Shown here piece by piece: positions 21,301-32,100 of a stretch of DNA of 64,000 nucleotides (the stretch's first letter is position 1; every line of letters starts with the position of its first letter). A program made the translations under genes and the position numbers. A model generated the notes under the pieces. That model was not told the DNA's origin and did no database searches. It was given only the letters and a program-made list of their open reading frames with translations. Source of the DNA: Mercenaria mercenaria (taxonomy: Eukaryota; Mollusca; Bivalvia; Venerida; Veneridae); contig NC_069366.1 of the NCBI RefSeq assembly GCF_021730395.1, positions 64,485,001 through 64,549,000 of the forward strand, given 5' to 3'.

Positions 21301-24300
21301 AAAGATGCTTGATAACGTGTTAGAACTGAAATGAAAAATCTCATTTAGTTATCTGCTCTTAAATAAAGTCATCGTTTGTTGTTTAGATGCGTATTATTTT
21401 TAGTGGTAGTAAGTACTAATTTTTACCAAGTCTGGTTATACGTTTATTGCATGATAACACACAGTAGAGTATGCTTTTTTTCGTGTTTAAATATGTGCTT
21501 AATAGCCAGGGAGCCAAAAGTGCGAAAAGTACCAAGAAACTAAAATCTTTTAAATACCCCTCATCCAGCTTTATATGTTCAAAAATATAGATTATATTGT
21601 ATACGTGATAAAAAAAAATTATATCTTCTTAGTTGTTGGTCGATTATTTTTTATTATACATTTTTTTGCATTATGTAAAGTGGGTGGGGTACATAAAATA
21701 CCCCGGATTTCTTAGCCAATAACCGAACTAGATTGCACGAAAGAGTATTTAAATAAATTACTTTCTAAATGAATAGTTTGCAAGAAAAGGTTTCGTCGCC
21801 TTTTATTAGTGTTGCTCTTATTTAATAACGGGTTGTTTATTCTAATTATCGGTTGTAAAATACATAGCTTTTCCTACCCCCTTTTTCTGTTTAAAATCTT
21901 TTAAATACCCCTCATCCAGCTTTATATGGTCAAAAATATAGATTATATTGTATACGTGATAAAAAGAATATACATTTGTATCTTCTTGGTTGTTGGTCGA
22001 ATATTTTTATTATACATTTTTTGCCTTATATAAAGTGGGTGGGGTACATAAAATACCCCGGATTTGTGTATTTCTTAGCCAAACCTGAACTAGAGTATCT
22101 AGATGATTTTCTGTTCTAACAGACTGTTTCGCAGCGGTATTAATAAATGACTTTGAGAAATAAGACCATTTTAAAGGTTACTTCTTCATACTGTAAATTT
22201 TAGGTTAAATATTTTTATTTTATTCTCTGGTATTTTAGGTGCCAAATCTTATAATAAAATGTATATAAAATGAGTACATTTTGCGTATTTTTCAAGCATA
22301 AGCCTTATGCGTAAAAGCAATGTTAAAAGATATATATTTGAACTGATTTTAGAAACATGGTGCCATGTTTTGTTAGTAAAAACACGATTTGAATCTTAAA
22401 AAACTGCAAATATACAGAGTTATCTCCCCTTGATATTTTCAAATTTTGCAAGAGCTTTTGTTTTGCAGGCCCGATTTTTCTGATCCGCGAGACTTTGTAC
22501 TTTCGTAATATGTATAGAAACTGACTATAGCATGACCGGACAGGTAAATCCATTTTTCATGTCTTGGCTCCCCGGCTATAATAGTAACTGTTCATTTTTA
22601 AAATACAAACATACATACATTGTATTCCTTTAAAAGAAGAGATGCTTCTTTTTTTAGACATATAAGATAATTTACAGTAAACCTCAAACATCCGGTAGGA
22701 TATCACAGAATGTACAATCAACATCATACGGCAGGGTACCATAAAATGTGTATTTTTTCATCCCATTACTTACATTGTGAGATGTGCGTTAGGACAACAC
22801 TTAATTAATATTTTCTTGGTATCTTGTAATCGCATATTCTATGGTAATCAAGTAAGAATGCTGATCATTTAACCATATTTATATGCCCTGACACATAATA
22901 TATGAGTCTATATCGGAGTCACGCATTTCCGTCCGTCCGTCCGTCCACCCGTATTCGTGTCCGTCTCCATATCTTCTTAATCCTTGGTAAGACCTTATTA
23001 AGCTTGCATCAGTTATCAGGGTGCAGAGAACACACCACCGTAACCAGGTCTAAATGAAGGTCAAACTTGGAGATCTTAAGTTAGTGCCCGCTCCTTTATC
23101 TCTACAGCGCACGGAATATTTTCATAAAACTAGAAAATTTAGTTTACCTCGTCAAGACAATGTGCAGAGGGTATGACCCAGGTCACTACGTTCACGGTCA
23201 AGGTCACCATTGGAGGTCAATGGTCAATTAGCTTAGCTTCATATCTGTTCCATAATGTCTTCACCGTTGGGAAGAGTTTCATAAAACTTGCATCAGTTGT
23301 ATATCACATCAAGACGATGGACAAATTGCACAACCCAGGTCACTAGGTTCAATGTCAAGGTCACACCTGGAGGCAAAATGTTAAATAGATTAACTTTATC
23401 TGCTCCATGAGTTGATCAACATGCAGAGTGCAAATCCAGGTCAGTAAGTCCAAGGTAAAGGTCGCAGTTACAGGTCAAAGATCAGATAGCTCAAATATGT
23501 GTCAGCTCCAAATTTTCTAAGTTACTGAATTGAATTTCATAAAATAAGCACCAATAGACGACATGCATAGCATACAAACGAAGTTACTAAGTTCAATGGA
23601 CTATAAAGAGGTCAAAGATCAAATATCTCAAATGTGTGTCTGCCCCATATCTTTTCGATCACAAGAAGGATTTTCATGAAACTTTTATCAATTGTTTACC
23701 GCATCAATACGACATACAGCTTGCACAATCCAGGTCATTAGGTTCAAGTTTACGGTCAAGCTTGAAGATCAAATGTCATAATCACAACTTTTTTGTTTCC
23801 CTGTATCAAAGTGGCGTTCATGTGTTTTAATAACATTGTATGATAGCTCTAGTTTTTGTCTGCTTTACTATGTTTTGGACGTTTAAGTTTTGAAGATCTG
23901 CGCAAGTCGTGCATTTGTCTGCATAGAATTTTATATCATATTTAAGTACTATACAAACTCGAGTCAAACGCGTGTTAGAATAAAACGGTACCTATGATTT
24001 TTAATACATATTTCCGTTTTAAACTGGATTCTCAGTCAGTACACAAAGTTTAAAGAAATTCTGTCTGTAGGAAAACGTTTGCCTATATACATATAGAAAA
24101 CTGTCAGATGTGTCTTTAATAAGCATAATATTTAGCCGAAATTCATTAGATTTGCGTGTTTGTAAAATTGTGATTACCTCCCTTTGATTTTTGTTATAGA
24201 TTGGAAATAAATGAATTCCGAAGCAAGGAGCAGATTTAAAACTTGTCATTTTGTTTATATTTTTGAAATATCCCAATATCAATCAAATAAAAATGTAAAA

Positions 24301-26115
24301 CTAAATATTCCATTGAAATAAAAAGAAATACTCAGCTTTTTAAATACTTTCATACTAAAAGGGCGTAATTACGAAAAATTATGAAAAGAAAACAACACAA
24401 TAACACATACATTTATAATAGGGATTTAAAAACATTCGTGTCGTATAGTTTCTTTTTTTCTGAAAAAGGCCAAGGTTGAAAAACAGGATTTTTTCTATTT
24501 TAATGTCATACACTCACAGATATATAATAAATAATTGCTGGTGTATTAAAACATGCATGTCCTACTGCTGTCTTGGTTTTTGCATATTACATTTTGTATG
24601 AAGGAATAGTCCAAGATAATACGACAAGCGAACGTCTAAAAAAACTTGGTACCATGTTGAATGCTTAAGCACAATTATTATATTTTTATAGTAAATGGAT
24701 TGTCTACTTTATTTCTTGTTTGTCAGATTTTGAGTTCCTGCTGAGATACCTAAGGGCTCGAAAATTCAGCCAACTTGGAGCACGACAGACGCTTGAAAAC
24801 TACTGGACGAGCAAAACGACGTCACCTGATTGGTTCAAAGATGTAGATCCATGTGACCCAAATCTAATAGAAATTCTAAAATCCGGGTAATGACTTAAAA
24901 CTATTTATAGTACTACAGCAGCTAGGTGATATGTTGAAGTCGAAATGGAGAAAAATAGCATGTAAAAGTATAAACCACAAAAATATCAGATCTATGGAAG
25001 TTGGCATTATTAACGTATTAAAGCTTTTTATACAAATGGTTTCAAATCTGAATATTGAGACAAGCCTAAAATCTCTAGCATCTGACTGGTTGTCTCAGAG
25101 CATACCTATGAAAACTAATCAATGACAGTCGAACGATATAATGATAAGCAACTTCAACGAAATATCAAGTATCATTTATTAATACATTGTTTTATCAAAA
25201 ACAGTTATTTTGGCAAAGTTGTAAAATGGAACTGAATTCCAGCTATTCTAGGCTATAACTGTACGAACATGTGTTACTTTCGACAATGTAAGACTATATA
25301 AACTTTCATAGTACTTGGCTTAGGGGTGTGTGTCAGAGAAGGGCTGGGAATGTGTTATGGATCCAACCAAATGTTATAGATAAATGAAACAGAAAAATTT
25401 AAAGTCTTTTGATTTTTAGGCGGGGGAAGGAGGTGGAGGGGAAGGGAAGGCAAGGAAGAAGAGGGTAAATCCATTATATAACTCTATGGCTCTCAACTTC
25501 ACATTTTAAACAACATTCAGATATAGTTCAAATACCTTTTGAATACAGGCGACACAAGTTTTGAGAACCTTAATGCATACTGTAGACTAACTTTGGTCTG
25601 GGTGAGAAAAATCCAAAACAAAAACCCCAGATGCACAACTTAATATGCTGAATAATAACCCTGTGATGTTCTCTACGTCAAATACTTGGACATGCACGAT
25701 ACGAATCCACACGGACAAGAGCAAATTCAAATACCCCAAAGCCCATATTGTTTCGTGGGAGGGTGATAAGTGATCGTACCTGCCGATGTACATGTGCTTA
25801 AGCTATACAAGTAGAACGTGTATATTGTGTTGTGATTCATGAACATATCAAATGTTTTCAAATTAAATGCATCTGCAAACTAAACACATTTTGATTTTGT
25901 CATAGCACATTCCAAATTTAACAAGTGAATGAAGTATTGCCATGCAATACAAAGTCTCCTACTGGAAGGCACCTAATTTTCTCTTATGCAGTATAACATA
26001 ATGAACTGATATCTGTCAATGATGTATAAATAATATTGTACTATATATACAATATGTTATAACAAAACACTTGGATTAAAATGTATAATATATAAAAACC
26101 TACACTTGGATTAAA

Positions 26116-26156
<41 letters not shown>

Positions 26157-29100
26157 TACAGTTTTTTTCATATGGCATTTTAGGCCGATTATCAAAAAAG
26201 GTGTCATAAGCTATTTATAGTAACAACAAAGGGAAAAAGAAAGAATGAAAAAAAATATAAGTCCACAAGAAACAGGTAGAGATAGGTCAAAATGCTCCTA
26301 AAAATTGGATGTAACATGTATGTTGTACCACAGAAAACTGGTCTCGATTTTTCCCTACGAACAGTAATAAATAAGTTACAATATAATCTATTTATAGTAA
26401 AACAAAGGGACGTAATTCTAGAAACAAGGGTGCTTCACGGTGGTGAGCATTTGTGGCAAGTTACATTAAAATCCCTCCATGCAAGAAGAAGAAATGCTCC
26501 AAGCAAAGTCATTCTTGTATTTGACCTTTGGCCTCTATGTGTGACCTTGACCTTAGACCTAGGGATCAGATTCTTGCGCATGACACTCCGTCTTATGGTG
26601 ATGAACATTTGTGCCAAGTAATATTAAAATCCCTTTAAGGATTGTTGAGGTACAGACAGGACAGGAAAAAAAGTCCTTTTGGCCTTTGACTTCCAAGTGT
26701 GACATTGACCTTGCAACTAAGGGTTCGGGGTTTTTTTTGTACACAACACATTGTCTCATCCAGGGGAATAATTGTGCAAACTGATATTTAAATCCTGTTC
26801 TGCATGACAAACTTGTAGACCGAATAGGAAACATTCCCATTGACCTTTGATCTCAAAGTGTGACCTTGACCTTTAAGCTAGGGTTCTGGGTTGCGCATGA
26901 CACGTCGTCTCATTATGGGGAACATTTGTGCCAAGTAATATCAAAATCCCTTCATGGATGACACAGTTATGGACCGGACACGAAATTGCGGACGGACGGA
27001 AAAGCGCATTCCTTTTCAACCAGTAGGGGACTAATAAACAAATAGTGCGGTAATCATGTCTGCACGAAAAAATGGCTCGTTTAATTTTAATCAATAAAAC
27101 TCGATCGTAGATATGTAAAATATATAGACTTTGCGGAAAGGAGATTGTCAGAATGACTGCTAGCGGTGTCAAAGTTGCCTTGACTGGCTGTCCCTACTGC
27201 GAATGTGGACGTCGAGAGACAGTGGGGCATTTTTTATGAGGGTGCCCTTTATACATCAGCGCAAGACAGAAAGCACAGAAAGAGGTGTTCCTCTTGACAG
27301 GCATATCAGTCTTCAGTGAGAAGCCCTTCCTTACTATTGCAGAGAATAACCCCCACGAAGAATGGCGACAGGCGCTCAACCAACAACTAAATGACTATAT
27401 TGAAGCTGCCAAGCGTTTTGGGTCATGTGGTCCAAAAAAACTTCTTGCGTAACCACTTTTAAACAGAGACATAAACATAATACATAAACATTACCGAGTG
27501 TTTTTACCTGAGGGATCCTACCGGATGTAGACGATACCGATGAAGCGTTTAATCGGCCAAGTTTTAGGCTGTGACCTCAACTCAACTCAAACTGCCCATT
27601 TTTCATGAATATTTCTCTTAATTAGTTTTAAGACGTAATTCCATGGTAAAATTTAATATGAGATATTGTTGTTAAACTGTCCTTGTATCACCACAATTTT
27701 TCAAACGTATTCTTTAAAATGAATATTTATGCGATTTTATGAAAGTGTAGCAGTATCCGAATATAAATGTTTGGATAACCGAAATACTTTCTTTCGTTTG
27801 AGCAGTAAAATATGGCGAGGGGGAGAGGGTGTAGACAGGGGCCGACGAGATGAAAATCTAACGATTAATTTTTCTATTGCCTTACTACTAATCTGTGCTG
27901 CTCGACAAGCACTCTGCAAAGATTTCTTCTGCATATTTCAGACTGTACGGGTACGTTCATAAGAATAATAACTTTTCAGACTAATAAATTTGCTGTGTTT
28001 TACTTTTTAAGTTGTAGTCAGTATCAAATAACAGTGTTTTATAACTTGAAACGAAATAAATTAGGACGCATATCACATTAAATAAAAGAAATTATATTTA
28101 ACTACAATTAGAGCTTGAGCATGTGTGTATTTGTTGAATTCTTTTAACTCAAAATTCAATTTTCTTATGTTAATGTTTTTATTTCTAGGTACCTTTTAAG
28201 CCCAAAGGTATATGACAGTAATGGTCGGAGACTTATTATGGACAGACCTGGTGAGTCTATAAAACTCTTAAATATTCGTACTCTGATTGGATAATTTGCC
28301 TCTTGTCAGTATACTTCTTATCATATTTGCACTCTCATTTATAATTGTTATTGTGTGAACTATATATATTTTTACTCATATTGGGCAATTGCCTTTGTCT
28401 AATATACTTCATATTACATGTGAACTAAAATTATACAACTTGCCTTTATCACTATACTTCCTATTGTGTGAACTATAAACATTCGCACTCTCATTGAACA
28501 ATTTGCCTTTGTAAATATAATTGTTGATTTGCGAACTATAAATATTCGCACTCTTATTGGACAATTTGTCTTTGTCACTATACTTTCTATTGTGTGAACT
28601 ATACATATTTGCACTATCATTGGACAACTTACCATTGTCAGTATACTTTCTATTGAGTAAACTATGAGTATTTGCACTCTCATTTGACAACTTGCCTTTG
28701 TCAGTATACTTCCTATTGTGTGAACTATAAATATCCGAACTCTCATTGGACAATTTTTTTTTTGTTGTTGACTTTATAAATTGTCTTTCATCTTTGCTTT
28801 TACAATAAAATCTAATTGATAAACCTTTTAGAGCGTCTAATGTAGTACTGTTCGTATTGAAATCGAACATTATTTTTAAATAAGAGACCTAACTTGCTCA
28901 GGCAGTTGTTGCCTAGTCGCGGAATGGCAGACAGGTAGTGGACGTAAGAAGAAGCAGTATCCGTAATGGCGCTTGGCAGTTTCAGTGCGATTTCTTCATA
29001 TGCAATTTCGTTATCTGTGGAACTTAACAAAACTTTGCCTTTTCATAACAGGCGGAAAATGTCGAAATCAAATACGGAAAATACGCTATCTAAGGGAATT

Positions 29101-32100
29101 AATGACAGATTACCTGAATGAATTTGTTTTGCTTTTTAGGGCGACTTAAAGATGATATAGTGGAAAGAGCAGGCGGTTCTAAAAGTGTATTCAAAACAAT
29201 TGGCCTATTTATTGACTGGGTATTGACAGACGAAAATGTGCAAGTGAATGGTGTTAATGTAATAGCGGATCTATCTGATGTAAAACTGTCTTCTCTAACT
29301 ACACTGTGGACAGCTGAAAATGGGAAAAAACTACTCAGTTTCTATCAGGTAAATTAAAAGCATTGGTGTGTATGTTGATAAATAAAACCCTTTTTAAGTT
29401 ATGTCACCCACTAAACGGATTTAGATGAAAGAAAGGAGTGTCTGTCTACCTGTCAGTGTCAGTCTGTCAGTCTGTTTGTACGTCACAAAGTTTGTCCGAG
29501 CAACACTGACACCACAAGGCGGATTTACACTAAACACCTTGAAAGTGTTCATTGCCAAGCCTTGGCACGTTCCGGTTCAATGATTTAGTGAAGATATGGC
29601 CCTTGATATGTCCAATTCTTTGATATTTTGATTTTTTTCTCTTTATATTGTTGGAAAGTTCCGGCTCAATGATTTTCAGTAGAGTATTGTCCTTTATTTG
29701 TCTGATTTTACTTTGCTCGCGCAACGGTTTCGATACCACCAGGAGGAAGTAAACCAAACTTCATAAAAGTGATCTTTGCTAAGCTTACCTGTGCAAAACG
29801 TGAAAATATTCAGGTTCAGCGATTCTTAGCGGAGTTGTAGCACTTTATTTGTCAAATTTTATGATGTTTTGACAACTGGGAAGATTTCATACCTAATAGA
29901 AGTTATCTGTGCCAAGCCTAGTTACGCATATAACCGGCGTATTCCGGTTCAATGATTTTTAGCGCAGACATGGCTCTTAATTTGTTTTGTTTCACAGTGT
30001 TACAATATTTGTCTTATACCGTTGCGCTGAATTTCACCAAACCTCGAGAGACATCAGTGTGAAGCGTAGTTGTGAATATTATCAAAATATTCCGTAACAT
30101 TCAGCTTTTTTTTCAATACCACTAGCTAGAATTCCACCAAACTTTAGGAGTAATCACTGCATATTCTGGTTCAGCGATTTTCAATGGAGTTATGGTCCTT
30201 AATTTGTGGTATGATCTGTACATCTTTGGGGGCTTTTTTGTTCCTTGTTTTTCACTTGGTTCATCGTCACGACACAATTCTGGTCATATGGCGACTTTTC
30301 CAGCTTTTTGGTAATGGAGGAAGACTCCAGAAGGCAACATCTGGACATTGTTTCAGGCATGGGCTGGTACTTGGGTAGAGCCCTCCAGCCTCCCGTAAGC
30401 CAGCTAGACCTCACATAAATAATTCAACAGCCCAAGCGAGGTTTCGATTCCACATCGATGAGAGGCAAGTGATTCAAAGTCAGTGATCTTAACCATTCGG
30501 TCACCTAGGACCAAATGACTTAGTTTGGAAGTCTGGAAATTTCTGAAACTCAGCCATCTTTGCCTTTTGAGTTGAATGCTCCTTTAATAATTCAGTGTTA
30601 ATATCAGCAGTTTGGATCACTTTAAGAAATGATTAAATATTTCGTTTCCAAACCGCAAATGAATAAGTAATTGGTACTTAGTCAAAGTCGGTTTTATCGC
30701 GGGGTGGATCATTCCCACTGGAGTTTAAGCTGAGCGATTACGGGACTAAAACAACATTTGATTTTTTAACTAAAACACTAAACCTTCTATGCTATGAAAA
30801 ATAAATCCATAATATAGCAAAAGATAAAAGGACATAAATTGAACTACAGGGAATGTGTTGGAATAAGAACTTACATTTGCTGACTTCATGGCAAAAATCT
30901 CAAAAATACGTCAGTCTCTAAGTGAATACCAAAACTTTGTAAAGGACATGCAAAATTTAAACAAATTTATTGAATTGACTGAAGATGAAGTGAAAAATCT
31001 CGTCAATGAATTGAATACTACGTCTTCAGAGTTAGATATTTTGCCAACACGTATTCTGAAATCACATGTAGATGAACCTCTCTCTGGTATCACTAAATTG
31101 GGGAATCTCTCATTACAACAAGGTGTTTTCCCTGTGAAATACAAACAAGCAGTTGCTAGACCTCTGCTAAAAAAAGCAGGTCTTGAACTAGAGCTTTCCA
31201 ATTATTGTCCTGTGAGTAATTTATCATTTCTATCAAAACTTATTGAGAAAGCTGTTCAATACAGATTAAACAAACATGTAAACCAAAACAGTCTTTTGCT
31301 TAAGAACCAGTCTGCATATAGGAAATACCACTCCTGTGAATCTGCGCTACTTCGGTTATTCAATGATCTTCTAAGTGGTATGGAGAAAAAGGAAGTAACA
31401 GCCCTTATTGTGACATTTGACACTGTCGACCACGACATTCTTCTAGATGTCCTAAAAGGACAATGTGGAGTCTGTGATACAGCTCTTCAATGGGTAGACT
31501 CCTATTTAAGGACTCGTACTTGAAAGATTAATATCAACAATGTATATTCATCAGACCGCCATCTTGAATGCAGTGTGCCCCAGGGCAGTTGCATTGGTCC
31601 TTGGCTGTATCTCACCTATGCTGGAACTCTTTTTGATGTCATTCTAAAATCCATATCAGTCTACGGTTTTGCGGATGATCATTCAGCAAATAAAAGCTTT
31701 CGTCCTACATCTGTTTCCGTAGAATCACAAGCGATCGGAGACCTTGAAAGGTGTGCAGTAATAATCAATGACTGGATGAATAGAAACAAACTGAAAATGA
31801 ACACTTCAAAAACTGAATTTATTATGTTTGGTAGCAGACCTCAATTGAACAAATGTTTTTACAAATTCCATTAACATTGCTGGTGATGATGTCAAACGTG
31901 AAAGCACAATTAAATATCTCGGTGCATTTTTTGACGAAACCTTGAACTTTAAAGATCATGTAAATCGCAAATGTCGTACAGTCATGTTGAATTACCTACG
32001 AATTAAGAACATCCGAAAATACTTAACAAAAGCAGCCACTGAAATTTTAGTTTTGTCTCTAGTTATTTCACATCTGGATTATTGCAATGTCATACTGTGA

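Larger units (their letters stand above)
17325..24726 (+). other. Gene B intron 2 (7.4 kb)
   Basis: Holds the 84-bp array and MITE (18.26-18.78 kb), the 1.5-kb repeat (19.5-21.06 kb), the 190-bp direct repeat and the AGGTCA-rich array. I see no embedded gene in the remainder. Confidence 0.7.

Noticed and set aside
26873-27172. 99-codon and 93-codon minus-strand frames
   Set aside because: Arise from the 150-bp CTTGACC-type tandem repeat.
28409-28870. 153-codon minus-strand frame with 21-residue repeats
   Set aside because: It is the shadow of a 63-bp minisatellite in a gene B intron; a different frame on the same strand is also periodic, and no start context or exon signals support it.
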